A stretch of DNA of 51,384 nt from Candidatus Obscuribacterium magneticum. Lineage in GTDB: Bacteria; Elusimicrobiota; Elusimicrobia; F11. Every line of letters begins with the position of its first letter. Positions within the stretch are counted from its first letter, which is position 1. Under the pieces are notes generated by a model. That model had not been told where the DNA came from. It worked only from the letters and a program-made list of their open reading frames with translations, and made no database searches. Made by a program: the position numbers and the translations under genes. The stretch is from assembly GCA_020523905.1 (NCBI GenBank), contig JAJAPZ010000015.1:1-51384 (forward strand). Reading direction: 5' to 3'. Positions 16,514-25,943 of this stretch are shown here, one piece after another.

Positions 16514-17173
16514 TTGTCGTCGACAACGAGCAAAATTCCGTTGGCCATCGTCAGTGGTGATAAAGAGATCATCGAGCTCGCGAACGAATGCGGCGGGTAC
16601 GACGTCGTGGGCGTGTTCGATCCCGATGCCCAGGCGGATCTTCACGGGACGAAGGCGCTGGGTCCGGATTCAGAATGGGAGAAGGTGCGAAAGGCGAATC
16701 CGGCGTTGAAGGTGGCCCTGGCGTTGGATCCGACCGCCCTCAAGGAAAAGGCGGCCCGCCATTTTGGGCTTGAGTCGCTGGCCACTCTTGTTTCGCCGGA
16801 GGCCTATGTGTCGCCCACCGCGGAGGTGGGAAACGGCTGTCTTCTTCAGAGGGGCGTCAAAATCATGGCCAAGGCCCGTGTCGGCAGGGGTTGCAAAATC
16901 AATGTCAACGCGGTGGTCCATCACGATTGCGTGGTGGGCGACTTTTGCACCCTGGCGCCGGGGTCTCAATTATTGGGGACCGTGAAGCTGGAGACCCGGG
17001 TTTATGTCGGCGCGGGGGCTATCATCTTGCCGAAAATACATGTCGGCGAAGGCGCGGTGATCGGGGCGGGGGCCGTCGTGGTGCGCGACGTCCCTTCGGG
17101 GATCACCGTGGTGGGCGTCCCCGCGCGTGAGTTGGTACGTGAAAGTGACATGTCATTGCGAGCGAAGCGATGA
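16514..17173 (+). CDS. NeuD/PglD-type sugar O- or N-acetyltransferase
   Basis: A Rossmann-like N-terminal part (LAIVSGDKEIIELANE) is followed by a left-handed beta-helix of hexapeptide repeats from about residue 90, ending with VGAGAIILPKIHVGEGAVIGAGAVVVRDVPSG, abbreviated as the repeats IHVGEGAVIGAGAVVV. His at NAVVHHDCVVG is the expected catalytic base. The family acetylates nucleotide-activated amino sugars or sialic acids. TTG 16514 is supported by an AGGAGG 7-8 bases upstream. The last residues (SLRAKR) come from a repeat (17151-17175). Confidence 0.85.
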   Translation: MSSTTSKIPLAIVSGDKEIIELANECGGYDVVGVFDPDAQADLHGTKALGPDSEWEKVRKANPALKVALALDPTALKEKAARHFGLESLATLVSPEAYVSPTAEVGNGCLLQRGVKIMAKARVGRGCKINVNAVVHHDCVVGDFCTLAPGSQLLGTVKLETRVYVGAGAIILPKIHVGEGAVIGAGAVVVRDVPSGITVVGVPARELVRESDMSLRAKR

Positions 17174-17315
17174 CACAATCGTCATCCCCGCGCAAGCGGC
17201 CGTGTCGCAATGTCGAAAAAGGGTTCGTCATACCGGCGCAAGCCGGTATCCAGGTCTTAAACATGAATTTAAAGGCAGTTTTACGGCCTGGATTCCGGCT
17301 TTCGCCGGAATGACG
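17151..17315. repeat. Cluster of inverted repeats: GCGAGCGAAGCG palindrome and long-form family A (copy 4)
   Basis: 17151-17175 is a hairpin (TGTCATTGC..GCGATGACA) with the sequence GCGAGCGAAGCG. A lone arm CGTCATCCCCGCGCAAGCGG lies at about 17180. The full long-form element occupies 17226-17315, with arms CGTCATACCGGCGCAAGCCG and TTTCGCCGGAATGACG and core CCAGGTCTTAAACATG. Together they fill the space before wecC. Confidence 0.85.
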
Positions 17316-17331
17316 TTAGGAGTAATAACAC

Positions 17332-18696
17332 ATGTTAACGCTTGATGAAAAATTTCCGGATCGTTATGTCTGTGTGCTCGGCCTCGGATACGTCGGATTG
17401 ACCCTGGCGGCCGTCATGGCGGATGTGGGATTTAAAGTTCTCGGCGTCGAGATTCGGGAGACGGTGGTTCGTGATCTGCGCAAGGGGAAGGCCCATTTTT
17501 TTGAGCCGGGGTTGGATGATCTGCTCGAGCGTCTGGTGGAGAAAAAACAGATCAAGTTCGTTCAATACATTCCACGACAGGTGAGGGCCAACGTCTATAT
17601 CATCACCGTGGGCACGCCCTTAGGGCCCAACGGCAAGGCCCGATTGGATATGGTGGACCATATGAGCCGTGAGGTGAGCCAGCACCTCAAACATGGGGAT
17701 TTGGTGATTGTCCGCTCCACGATGAAAATCGGGACGACGCGACGGATCGTCCTTCCTATGTTGGAGAAGGCCAAGGTGGATTTCGATCTGGCCTTTTGTC
17801 CGGAACGGACCTTAGAGGGGCAGGCCATGATGGAGTTGAGGCAATTGCCTCAGATCGTGGGGGGGGTGAGCTTCCGGTCCTCGGTTCGTGCGGCGCAGCT
17901 CTTTCAGTTTTTAACGCCGACGGTTGTGCGCGTGAGCGACATCGAAACGGCGGAAATGATTAAGCTGATTGACAACGCCCAGCGCGATGTCTCCTTTGCC
18001 TACGCCAATGAGGTGGCACGGATCTGCGACCGTGTGGGGATCAGTGCCATGGAGGTGATACGAGCCGGCAAGCTCGGCTACCCCCGGACCCACCTACCGA
18101 TGCCGGGGCCCGTGGGCGGTCCCTGCTTGGAAAAAGATCCGTATATTCTCGCCGAAGGCTTGCGGGAGTTGGGATTGGAGACGGAGATGACCCTCATCTC
18201 CCGCCGTATTAATGAGCGGCAACCGCGCGAAGCGGTCAGCTTCATCCATGAGACGGTCCGCCGTCTCAAAGGCTTCCCTGCCCGGCCGGTCATCAGCCTC
18301 ATGGGCCTCGCTTTTAAAGGGCGGCCGGCCACCGACGATTTGCGGGGGACCATGGCAAAGCCGATCTTTGAGCAGTTGAAGCGACATTTTCCAAATGCGA
18401 CTTATCGGGGTTTTGATGCCGTGGTGGCGGCCTCCCAGATTCGGGCGTTCGGGTTAACTCCCGTCTCAAATCTCGAGAAGGCCATGCGCAAGGCCCATCT
18501 GGTCCTCATTATGAATAATCACCCCGTCTTTTCCGCCATGCCTGTGGAAACACTCGCCCGTGGGATGGGCCGGCCCGGTCTGATTTACGACTTCTGGAAT
18601 TCGTTTACCGCTTCCACCCTCCGTTTACCGGATGGCGTCGGCTACATGGCTCTCGGCAGCCACGGGAAAGCCATCCTGCCTCTGAAAGGAAAGTGA
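17332..18696 (+). CDS. wecC: UDP-N-acetyl-D-mannosaminuronate dehydrogenase-like (WecC type)
   Basis: An NAD-dependent UDP-sugar C6 dehydrogenase of 454 residues. It has the Rossmann motif VLGLGYVGLTLA, ITVGTPL, the LDM and RSTMKIGTT segments, and CPERTLEG (the ERxxEG variant seen in UDP-ManNAc/GlcNAc dehydrogenases rather than UDP-glucose ones). It also has the core NAQRDVSFAYANEVARICD and the catalytic-Cys motif GGPCLEKDPYIL, then LMGLAFKGRPATDDLRGT. It oxidises a UDP-HexNAc to the uronic acid. No wecB (UDP-GlcNAc 2-epimerase) is in the window. Its stop overlaps the epimerase gene. Confidence 0.82.
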   Translation: MLTLDEKFPDRYVCVLGLGYVGLTLAAVMADVGFKVLGVEIRETVVRDLRKGKAHFFEPGLDDLLERLVEKKQIKFVQYIPRQVRANVYIITVGTPLGPNGKARLDMVDHMSREVSQHLKHGDLVIVRSTMKIGTTRRIVLPMLEKAKVDFDLAFCPERTLEGQAMMELRQLPQIVGGVSFRSSVRAAQLFQFLTPTVVRVSDIETAEMIKLIDNAQRDVSFAYANEVARICDRVGISAMEVIRAGKLGYPRTHLPMPGPVGGPCLEKDPYILAEGLRELGLETEMTLISRRINERQPREAVSFIHETVRRLKGFPARPVISLMGLAFKGRPATDDLRGTMAKPIFEQLKRHFPNATYRGFDAVVAASQIRAFGLTPVSNLEKAMRKAHLVLIMNNHPVFSAMPVETLARGMGRPGLIYDFWNSFTASTLRLPDGVGYMALGSHGKAILPLKGK

Positions 18697-19676
18697 TGTC
18701 AACCCGCACTCTGGTTACGGGGGGAACGGGGTTTATCGGTTCAGCCATCGTCAAACGCCTCGTCGCCGAAGGGTTTGCCGTCAAATCGTTGGATAATGAT
18801 TCGCGGGGATCCCGCGAGGCCTTGGCGGAGGTTCGGGACAAGGTGGAGCTCGTGGAAGGCGACATTCGCAATCCCGACCTTGTGAAGAAAGCTGCCCGGG
18901 GTGTCGAGGCGGTCGTTCATCTGGCCTTCATTAACGGGACTGAATTTTTCTATCAAAAGCCCGAGCTGGTGTTGGATGTCGCCGTCCGAGGGATGCTGAA
19001 CGTTCTGGACGCGTGCCGGGAAAACGGGATCAAAGAGTTGATTTTGGCGTCCAGCTCGGAAGTGTACCAGACGCCGACAAAAGTCCCCACCGATGAATCG
19101 GTGCCTTTGGTTGTGCCCGATGTGCTCAATCCCCGATATTCTTACGGCGGGGGGAAAATCATCAGCGAGCTTTTGGCCATCAACTACGGACGGAAAGATT
19201 TTAAACGGGTTCTCATCTTCCGCCCCCACAATGTTTACGGCCCACGCATGGGCCATGAGCACGTTCTTCCCCAGTTTATTCTCCGCGCTTTAAAGGCCAT
19301 TCAGGAGACCCCCGCGGGTCCCGTTCCCTTTCCGATTCAGGGAGATGGTTCTCAAACGCGATCCTTCATCCATATTGATGATTTTGTGGAGGGCTTCATG
19401 TGCCTGTTGAAAAAGGGGGAGCATCTCAACATTTACAATATTGGGAACCCCGAGGAGATCGCGATCAAGGACGTGGCCCGGCAGGTGGTCGCTTACTTCG
19501 GCCGCGAAGCGAAGGTCGTGCCTCAGGAAGCCCCCCCTGGCGGGACGCCGCGCCGCTGTCCCGATATTTCGAAGCTGAAGAAACTTGGTTTTAAGCCTCG
19601 GATCTCGTTCGCCCAAGGCTTGCCCTCCATCGCGGCGTGGTATAAAGCCCATGCGGCGATGAATCAGACGGTGTAG
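18696..19676 (+). CDS. NAD-dependent epimerase/dehydratase (extended SDR)
   Basis: A 326-residue extended SDR. TLVTGGTGFIGSAIVKRL binds NAD(P), VEGDIRNPD, VVHLAFINGTEFFYQKPE, ASSSEVYQ carries the catalytic Ser, and the YxxxK is in YSYGGGKIISE. PHNVYGPRMGHEHVLPQF and RSFIHIDDFV bind the nucleotide sugar. ATG 18696 (or GTG 18693) overlaps the wecC stop, with AAAGGAAAG just upstream. It probably epimerises or dehydrates the nucleotide sugar of this locus. The exact sugar is not evident. Confidence 0.88.
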   Translation: MSTRTLVTGGTGFIGSAIVKRLVAEGFAVKSLDNDSRGSREALAEVRDKVELVEGDIRNPDLVKKAARGVEAVVHLAFINGTEFFYQKPELVLDVAVRGMLNVLDACRENGIKELILASSSEVYQTPTKVPTDESVPLVVPDVLNPRYSYGGGKIISELLAINYGRKDFKRVLIFRPHNVYGPRMGHEHVLPQFILRALKAIQETPAGPVPFPIQGDGSQTRSFIHIDDFVEGFMCLLKKGEHLNIYNIGNPEEIAIKDVARQVVAYFGREAKVVPQEAPPGGTPRRCPDISKLKKLGFKPRISFAQGLPSIAAWYKAHAAMNQTV

Positions 19677-19679
19677 ATC

Positions 19680-19750
19680 CGTCATTCCCGCGAAAGCGGG
19701 AATCCATTCCGGTGTTCACGTCTTGGATTCCCGCTTTCGCGGGAATGACG
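19680..19750. repeat. Short-form inverted repeat element, family A (copy 5)
   Basis: The arms CGTCATTCCCGCGAAAGCGG and CCGCTTTCGCGGGAATGACG flank the core CCATTCCGGTGTTCACGTC. It begins three bases after the epimerase stop and may serve as a hairpin terminator. Confidence 0.9.
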
Positions 19751-19812
19751 TAAAGTCTTTCGCCCGCCACGGCGGATGACGTTGTTAAAGTCGCAGCTAT
19801 TTTTTAGGAGAA

Positions 19813-21072
19813 ATGACAATGAAAAAGGGTTTTACCTCTCGGCCCATCACCCGCTGCCAGATTTGCGGTTCAAAGAAGTTGGAGTCAATTATTTTTCTCG
19901 GGTTTATTCCCCCCGTCAATACCATGCCGATCGTCGGCAGCGTCCCCCTTGAGCAGCCGAGCTATCCCTTGGAGCTTCTGCGCTGTCCAAACTGCACCTT
20001 GGTTCAGATTGGCCTGGAGGTGAATCCTGAAATCCTCTTCCCGCCGGACTACCCCTATTTAAGCGGAAGCACCCGCATTCTTCGGGAAAATTTTGCCGAG
20101 CTCTCCCGGGAATCATCCCAATTATTGGGATTAAAGCCGGAGCATTTGGTGATCGATATCGGCTCCAACGACGGCACGCTTTTGTCCAATTTTAAGGAGG
20201 GAGGGCATCGCGTCTTAGGAATCGAACCGTCGAAGGCCTCTGTGGTGGCCAACAAACGCGGGGTCCGGACGATGATGGCTTTCTTTGATGACGCCTTGGC
20301 GAAAAAAGTGCGAAAGAAGGAAGGGCCCGCCCGGGTGATCACGGCGGCGAATGTGTTCGCGCATATCGGCGACATTCATTCGGTGGTCAAGGGAATCTTG
20401 ACCCTTTTGGACAAGGAGGGTGTTTTTATCTCCGAGTCCCATTACCTGCCTGGGCTTGTGGAGACCGTTCAATATGACACGATTTATCATGAGCACCTCC
20501 GCTATTATTCGTTGGGGAGCCTGATGTTTTTGTTGGAGAAGCACGGCCTCGAGGTCTTTCATGCCAAGAAAATTCCGACGCATGGCGGGTCCATCCGCGT
20601 GTATGCGGCCCGCAAAGGGCAAGAGCGGGTCCATCCCACGGTCGAATTATTAAGGAAAGAGGAGAAGGAGGCGGGCATTGATGACGGTCGCGCTTTTGCG
20701 GCGTTTCGGGAGCGGGTGATCAAGTCCAAGCATAGTCTTTATGCTCTTTTGGCCCAGCTCAAGAAGAACAAAGCCCGTATTTTTGGCATTGGGGCGCCCT
20801 CGCGGGCGAGTACCCTGATCAACTACACAGGTCTGGACGACGGCTTGATCGATTGCGTGATGGAGGTCAAAACCTCCAACAAGGTGGGTAAATACATCCC
20901 CGGAACACGGATCCCTGTCTTGGAGGAATCAAAGCTCTATAACGAGCAGCCCGAATACGCCCTTTTTCTTTCCTGGCACATCGCCGGTGAGTTGGCGGCC
21001 AATCTTCGGAAAAACGGTTACCGGGGGCGCTTTATCGTGCCGCTCCCGGAGCCGCATCTCCTGGAGGCTTGA
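19813..21072 (+). CDS. Zinc-finger class I SAM methyltransferase (NDP-sugar C-methyltransferase type)
   Basis: The three-domain layout is that of NDP-hexose C-methyltransferases (TylCIII family). A zinc-binding N-terminus carries CQICGSKKLESI and RCPNCTLVQ; the central methyltransferase has LVIDIGSNDGTLLSNFKEGG, summarised as DIGSNDGTLL, and YDTIYHEHLRYYSL with the family's HEH. The C-terminal SAM_MT domain has FGIGAPSRASTLINY. These enzymes methylate keto-sugars at C3 (or C-position) before transamination. ATG 19813 has TAGGAG 5 bases before it. It forms a probable cassette with the DegT gene at 21076. Confidence 0.87.
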   Translation: MTMKKGFTSRPITRCQICGSKKLESIIFLGFIPPVNTMPIVGSVPLEQPSYPLELLRCPNCTLVQIGLEVNPEILFPPDYPYLSGSTRILRENFAELSRESSQLLGLKPEHLVIDIGSNDGTLLSNFKEGGHRVLGIEPSKASVVANKRGVRTMMAFFDDALAKKVRKKEGPARVITAANVFAHIGDIHSVVKGILTLLDKEGVFISESHYLPGLVETVQYDTIYHEHLRYYSLGSLMFLLEKHGLEVFHAKKIPTHGGSIRVYAARKGQERVHPTVELLRKEEKEAGIDDGRAFAAFRERVIKSKHSLYALLAQLKKNKARIFGIGAPSRASTLINYTGLDDGLIDCVMEVKTSNKVGKYIPGTRIPVLEESKLYNEQPEYALFLSWHIAGELAANLRKNGYRGRFIVPLPEPHLLEA

Positions 21073-21075
21073 TTG

Positions 21076-22164
21076 ATGCTGAAGATTCCCTGGTTTCAGG
21101 CCCAGACCGACGCGGAGGAGATCCGGTTTGTGACGCGCGTCCTCAGGAGCCAGTATCTGAACGATGGCTTGGTGACGCGCCAATTCGAAGCCCAGATTGC
21201 CTCTGCCATTGGAGTGAAGCATTGCGTGGGGGTGACCAGCGGCACCGCCGCCATCACCTTGGCCCTCATGGGGTTGGGGGTGGGACCCGGGGATGAGGTG
21301 CTGGTTCCGGATTTGACGTTTATCGCCACCGCCAACGCGGTCCGCCTGGCGGGAGCTCAAGTGAAGCTGGTGGACATCGAGCCCGACCGGTTGTCGATCG
21401 ATCCGGATAAGGCGGCCAAAGCGGTTGGCCCCAAAACAAAAGCCATGGTGACGGTGGATGTGAACGGCCGCGGGGCTCATTACGAGGTTTTAGAGCCGTT
21501 GGCCAAAAAAAACGGGCTTTTCATCGTTTGCGATGCCGCCGAAGCCCTCGGCTCAAAGTACCGGGGGCGTTTTCTGGGGACCACCGGCGATGCCGGCTGT
21601 TTTTCATTCTCTCCCAACAAATCCCTCACCACCGGCCAGGGGGGCATGATCGCCACCAACAACACGAAGCTTTATTATCGGTTACTGGAATTAAAGGACC
21701 AGGGGCGCCGACAACAAGGGACCGGCGGCAATGATCTTCATCCGGTTATAGGATACAATTTCAAACTGACAAATCTTCAGGCGGCTGTCGGTCTTGCGCA
21801 GTGGAAAAAGTTTAAAAAAAGAGCGTCTCAGGCTCGTCGTCGGGAGATATGGTATCGCGAAATGTTGCAGGATTGCCCCGGTCTTCGCTTTCTGGAATGG
21901 AACGCGTCGGAAGGCGAGCTCCTGCAATGGACGGACGTCCTTATTGATGCCCGTGATAAGGTTGAAAAAGCACTGACGAAAGCCAAAATTGGGTCTCGCA
22001 TGTTTTGGTATCCCCTCCACACCCAAAAACCCTATCAAACCTCTGGCACAAGCTTCCCTATCTCCTGTGATGTTTCTTCTAAAGGATTATGGCTCCCGTC
22101 GGTCTTTGACTTAACAAAGGAGAAAGCAAAAAGAGTTTGTGACATCACTCGGTCCGCATGTTGA
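21076..22164 (+). CDS. DegT/DnrJ/EryC1/StrS family sugar aminotransferase
   Basis: A PLP-dependent type I-fold aminotransferase acting on nucleotide keto-sugars. Blocks: GVTSGTAAITLALMGLGVGPGDEVLVPD, abbreviated SGTAAITLAL and GDEVLVPDLTFIATANA, then IVCDAAEALGSKYRGR, GCFSFSPNKSLTTGQGG with the Schiff-base Lys near residue 182, and YNFKLTNLQAAVG. ATG 21076 follows the methyltransferase stop directly; TTG 21073 is possible. The combination C-methyltransferase plus aminotransferase suggests a branched amino sugar. The C-terminus looks slightly divergent but the length is normal. Confidence 0.9.
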   Translation: MLKIPWFQAQTDAEEIRFVTRVLRSQYLNDGLVTRQFEAQIASAIGVKHCVGVTSGTAAITLALMGLGVGPGDEVLVPDLTFIATANAVRLAGAQVKLVDIEPDRLSIDPDKAAKAVGPKTKAMVTVDVNGRGAHYEVLEPLAKKNGLFIVCDAAEALGSKYRGRFLGTTGDAGCFSFSPNKSLTTGQGGMIATNNTKLYYRLLELKDQGRRQQGTGGNDLHPVIGYNFKLTNLQAAVGLAQWKKFKKRASQARRREIWYREMLQDCPGLRFLEWNASEGELLQWTDVLIDARDKVEKALTKAKIGSRMFWYPLHTQKPYQTSGTSFPISCDVSSKGLWLPSVFDLTKEKAKRVCDITRSAC

Positions 22165-22229
22165 TTTCTCATTTGATCTCAATGGCTCTTATTCCGGCCC
22201 CCCTACCTTAGGAAGGTTCGATTAACCCC

Positions 22230-23579
22230 GTGATCACGAATGTCATCCGTCGCGCCGGCACCCTTTTAAATAAGTACTACTTGGCTTTCATGATCGTTGT
22301 CTCCCCGTTTGTTTTGGTTTTAAATTGGCGGGCCAAAGTCATGCGGGGGATTCTTCCGAACTATTTACAATTCAAAAGTGTTTTCTCATCTTGGTTCCAA
22401 CCGACGGGTTCGGCCCCTGACCCCTTGACTTTTCCTATGTGGGGTTACGGGTGGTTATTATTCTTTACAGAGAATAAATTGATTCTTCTTTTGTTTCAGC
22501 TTGCCTTGGGTTTATTTTCGACCTGGTTTCTTATTCGGGATTTGGAAAAATGTAAACTGGGATCCCCTGGTATGATCCTATCAATAAAATTTTTGATGGT
22601 GATCGCGTTCCCCTGGTATGCGCTTCACTCCTTACAATGGCCGCATAGCCCGACTGTCAGTTTGATGGTTTTGTCTTTTGTTTTATTTCTTCGGTTTTCT
22701 GAGGCCTCCTCCAAATCGATTTTTTTGCCTATCATTTCAGGTGCATTGTTCGGGATCAGTTTAAATTTCCGATCCGATTTCATTTTTATCCCGCTCCTTT
22801 TCCTCATTCTTTCTCTTCTCCTTCGGGGATCAGGCCCCTCTTTGGTGAGGGCCGTGATGTGGGTCCTTTCCGTCTACATCATGCTCTTACCATGGGCCTT
22901 CTATACGCATAAAGTGACAGGCCATTATTTGATGACCTCGACAAATGGGGGGGCCGTTCTTTATTGTGGCCTTGGCCAATTACCCGGCAACAAATGGGGG
23001 ATTACGGTGTCGGATGAAGACCCGTCGATGGTCCGCCTGTTGAGGGAACGTTTTGGAGACAATATTAATTACGTTTCTTATGAAGCCAGCCAACTTCTTA
23101 AAAAGGAGTTTTTCCGCCTGGTGCGGGAGGATCCAAAAGAATTCTTGAGAAAAGCGGCTTATGCCGCTTTTCGTGTGTGGCACAACGGAGCTTATCGAGG
23201 GGAGTTTTTTGAAAGGCCGTCTTGCGAGCCGAATTGCGAGACGGAGTTCCTGCGGATTCGGCGGCATTTTATGCGCCATCCATTGACCCTCTTGCCGCTT
23301 CCGATGAACATCCGAATTCGGTTTCTCGCCGAATTTTACTCCGATTGTTTTGGGCGAATCATCGTCTTGCTGTCTTTTTTAATGGTCCCGGCAACCCTAC
23401 TATACTCTCTTAAATCAAAAAACTTACTTATTCTCTCTTCCATTCTGTTTATCCTTTACAACGCCGCCATCAATATTATTGCAGTGAACGTGGTTTCTTC
23501 GACGTTGACTTTTGTTTTTCACATCAACAATTTTAGTTATGGTCTCGACTTGATAGTGCAACGCTTCCGCAAATCATAG
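22230..23579 (+). CDS. GT-C type polytopic membrane protein of the glycan locus
   Basis: A 449-residue protein with about ten helices. After helix 9 comes the loop with GGAVLYCGLGQLPGNKWGITVSDED, i.e. the Y-x-GLG-x4-N-x-WGI pattern shared with the genes at 23616, 46302 and (weakly) 26766, followed by a charged helix FFRLVREDPKEFLRKAA. Such loops occur in GT39-like transferases. No clear catalytic Asp pair is visible in the first loop (QPTGSAPDPLTFP). Base composition is AT-richer than in the flanking housekeeping genes. The GTG start lacks a strong Shine-Dalgarno. Confidence 0.6.
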   Translation: MITNVIRRAGTLLNKYYLAFMIVVSPFVLVLNWRAKVMRGILPNYLQFKSVFSSWFQPTGSAPDPLTFPMWGYGWLLFFTENKLILLLFQLALGLFSTWFLIRDLEKCKLGSPGMILSIKFLMVIAFPWYALHSLQWPHSPTVSLMVLSFVLFLRFSEASSKSIFLPIISGALFGISLNFRSDFIFIPLLFLILSLLLRGSGPSLVRAVMWVLSVYIMLLPWAFYTHKVTGHYLMTSTNGGAVLYCGLGQLPGNKWGITVSDEDPSMVRLLRERFGDNINYVSYEASQLLKKEFFRLVREDPKEFLRKAAYAAFRVWHNGAYRGEFFERPSCEPNCETEFLRIRRHFMRHPLTLLPLPMNIRIRFLAEFYSDCFGRIIVLLSFLMVPATLLYSLKSKNLLILSSILFILYNAAINIIAVNVVSSTLTFVFHINNFSYGLDLIVQRFRKS

Positions 23580-23615
23580 AGACCAGCGACTTTGGAATTA
23601 ACACCGTATCCGAGA

Positions 23616-25112
23616 TTATTCGGTCGGCTCTCGATAAATAACGAACCTCACCAACTCCCTTCCACCAAGAAATAAGAGAACGATCGCCGAAACCAGGCGG
23701 ATCAGCATGAAAAACATGTAAACGGACAGCGACAGGGATCTCATGATCCAGAGAATGTCTGCGACGGCGGTAAAAAGACAAACCCATGAAAGAAGGACGG
23801 TCTTGTGGTTATTTAGGGAGAGGGCCGCGTAAAAGAGACAAATGGCGGTGATTCCGAAGGGAACCGGATAATAATACATCACACTGGGCCATGCCAAAAT
23901 TCCCTGCGAAACAAGAAGTAACGACGTCAATCCAAAGGCAAAAATGATTGAAAATATGGGGTCCGGATCCCGGTTGCGATACAAGAGAATAAAATGGACA
24001 AGTCCAGCTCCTAAAAACGATAACGTGAAAAGCAGGATTTCGAAGGGGCCGAAACGTAGGATGGCAAAAGATCGGAATGTTTTTTCAATATAAATCCGCA
24101 GCACTTTCAAGGGAGCCGTTGAAACGAGGGAAAGATATTCCTTCCAAAGCAATCGGTAATACGACCGGCTTCTGATCTCGACATCGGGATAAAGTTGCTT
24201 AAATTTTTGGAACATGAATTCATCATTGTAAGTTATTCCCCACGGGTTGGAGGGAATCCCCAAACCGATATAAATGTTGTGGGAGAGGCCGTGGCTCGAG
24301 GGGGCATCCGGCGGTCTGAAATCGTACGCATAATTTCGAAGTGAGAAGAGGAACCGGGGAACGAAGGCACAGGTCATGACGGCCGTGCAAAGGAAAATCA
24401 ACAAGCAAATACCTCTCCACCCTTTTTTCCGGAATATCTTTGCATTAAGAAGGAGAAGGCCCAGGGCGCTCATGATGCCAACGGCGCCGTACGGTTGGCG
24501 TATCAAGTAAGTAAAGCCGAGTAAGAATAGAATCACTACGAACCAAGAGAGGGCCTTGCCAGAGATCCCCCGCGGATTCCGCAACAGACGGATTAAAATG
24601 GTCAAAGCCACCAGAATGAAGCAGAACAAGGCGGGGGAACTGGAATAAACATCGGGACCGGCGAACGGCTCAAGTAACATTTCGGCCCCCGCCAGAATGG
24701 CCAGGCAACCGATCATTTCAAAGCCCCATAAAAATATTGTCAAGCCAAAACAGAACACGCCGAATGCGTTCAGAAGAATATTGAGCTTTACCGATGTCTC
24801 GAGTGTCGCCCTCTGCCCCCGTATGATGGTTATAAGTCCGAGAAGAAGGGGGTGCCCTTTGTCATCTCCAATGTTGCCGATTTTAGGATCCTCAAGAGGA
24901 TAGATGTGCCCTTCGTCGTCACAAACCGTCAGCAGGGTTTTTGTCCGATGACTGCAATCAATATTTTTCAACCAGAAATTGACGTGAGACATGAGCTTTT
25001 CCGGGATGTACGTCTTGGCCTTTTTCATTTCACCGCCGGTTTTGACGAAAAGAAGAAGGGAGACGGCGAGGAATAAAAGCGAAAAAAAGGCCCTCCTTTT
25101 GACCGATGCCAT
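23616..25112 (-). CDS. GT-C-like polytopic membrane protein with shared loop motif
   Basis: About 498 residues from ATG 25112, which lies one base after the stop of the methyltransferase gene upstream, so the two are one operon. An earlier in-frame start at 25175 would lie inside that gene. About eleven helices. After helix 1, GDDKGHPLLLGL resembles DDRGHALLANV of the protein at 46302. The late loop reads GLSHNIYIGLGIPSNPWGI and continues with a Tyr/Lys-rich stretch and APLKVLRIYIEKTFR. The family fits GT-C-like transferases of lipid-linked sugars. Function is not proven. Confidence 0.65.
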   Translation of the reverse strand: MASVKRRAFFSLLFLAVSLLLFVKTGGEMKKAKTYIPEKLMSHVNFWLKNIDCSHRTKTLLTVCDDEGHIYPLEDPKIGNIGDDKGHPLLLGLITIIRGQRATLETSVKLNILLNAFGVFCFGLTIFLWGFEMIGCLAILAGAEMLLEPFAGPDVYSSSPALFCFILVALTILIRLLRNPRGISGKALSWFVVILFLLGFTYLIRQPYGAVGIMSALGLLLLNAKIFRKKGWRGICLLIFLCTAVMTCAFVPRFLFSLRNYAYDFRPPDAPSSHGLSHNIYIGLGIPSNPWGITYNDEFMFQKFKQLYPDVEIRSRSYYRLLWKEYLSLVSTAPLKVLRIYIEKTFRSFAILRFGPFEILLFTLSFLGAGLVHFILLYRNRDPDPIFSIIFAFGLTSLLLVSQGILAWPSVMYYYPVPFGITAICLFYAALSLNNHKTVLLSWVCLFTAVADILWIMRSLSLSVYMFFMLIRLVSAIVLLFLGGRELVRFVIYREPTE

Positions 25113-25113
25113 T

Positions 25114-25926
25114 TTATTTTTCACCCAAGATCGTCCAGCTGTAGCCGTGCCGATGATGGAGCGCGATTTTGTCAAAGCCGACCTCGCGTAAAAGTTTTTC
25201 GATCTCGTCCTTCCGATAAAATTTGGCGTACGCCGGATTGAGCTGGTCGTAGATGACGAGTTCTCGTTTTTTCCTATCGAAGTTTCTGAGGACGTGCATC
25301 ACATAGCCCTTAAGGGGCAGTGGAAAAAAGCGGCACAGGAACATGTATATGTCCAGCCCAAAGTTGAGAATTTTGGATAGGAAGACGCGGAAGGTATGGG
25401 GCATCCGTGTCGTGATGAGCCTCAAGGCGCTGACCAAGAAGATGTAAGGCAGATTGTTTTCCCGGCCATAAACCCAAATGACCAACTTTCCCTTCGGCTT
25501 TAGGGATTGGTGGGCCCGCTTAAGTATCGGCCGAGGATCCGGAACGTGATGGATGACGCCGATTGAAAAGATATAGTCCAGGTTTAAACCAAGGGGGAGT
25601 TCTTCTCCTGGAATGGGGAGGATGGTGACGCGCTCCCGGTCACCGGCCAAATTCTTTTCCAATGCCGGGACGGCTTCGGACGGCTCGATGGCCCAGACAT
25701 GGCCCGCCCCCGCTTCCAGAAGGCTCTTCACAATCCGGCCCGTCCCGCTTCCAATTTCCGCCACGCGGCCTCCGGCCACGTCACTGAGAGAAAACAAGGG
25801 CCCTATGGCGTCACGGAGAATGGCCGATGATCCGTAGAATCCCTCGTTGTCCGGAAAGTGGGTCCACTGCTCCCCGAAATCATCGATGGTTCTTTGCCTT
25901 AACGTTTGCGATTCCTGATTTTCCAT
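25114..25926 (-). CDS. Class I SAM-dependent methyltransferase
   Basis: A Rossmann methyltransferase of 270 residues. Motif I is VAEIGSGTGRIVKSL, the acidic end of strand 2 is WAIEPSE, motif post-I has TILPIPGEELPL, and FSIGVIHHVPDPRPILKRAHQSLKPKGKLVIWVYG (shown by the core IGVIHHVPDP) is the strand 4/5 region typical of Methyltransf_11/25. It probably methylates a sugar or lipid in this locus. The stop is one base before the next start and it is 17 bases after the methyltransferase at 25944, so all three minus-strand genes form an operon. Confidence 0.82.
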   Translation of the reverse strand: MENQESQTLRQRTIDDFGEQWTHFPDNEGFYGSSAILRDAIGPLFSLSDVAGGRVAEIGSGTGRIVKSLLEAGAGHVWAIEPSEAVPALEKNLAGDRERVTILPIPGEELPLGLNLDYIFSIGVIHHVPDPRPILKRAHQSLKPKGKLVIWVYGRENNLPYIFLVSALRLITTRMPHTFRVFLSKILNFGLDIYMFLCRFFPLPLKGYVMHVLRNFDRKKRELVIYDQLNPAYAKFYRKDEIEKLLREVGFDKIALHHRHGYSWTILGEK

Positions 25927-25943
25927 TGTTCGTGTCTTTGTTG

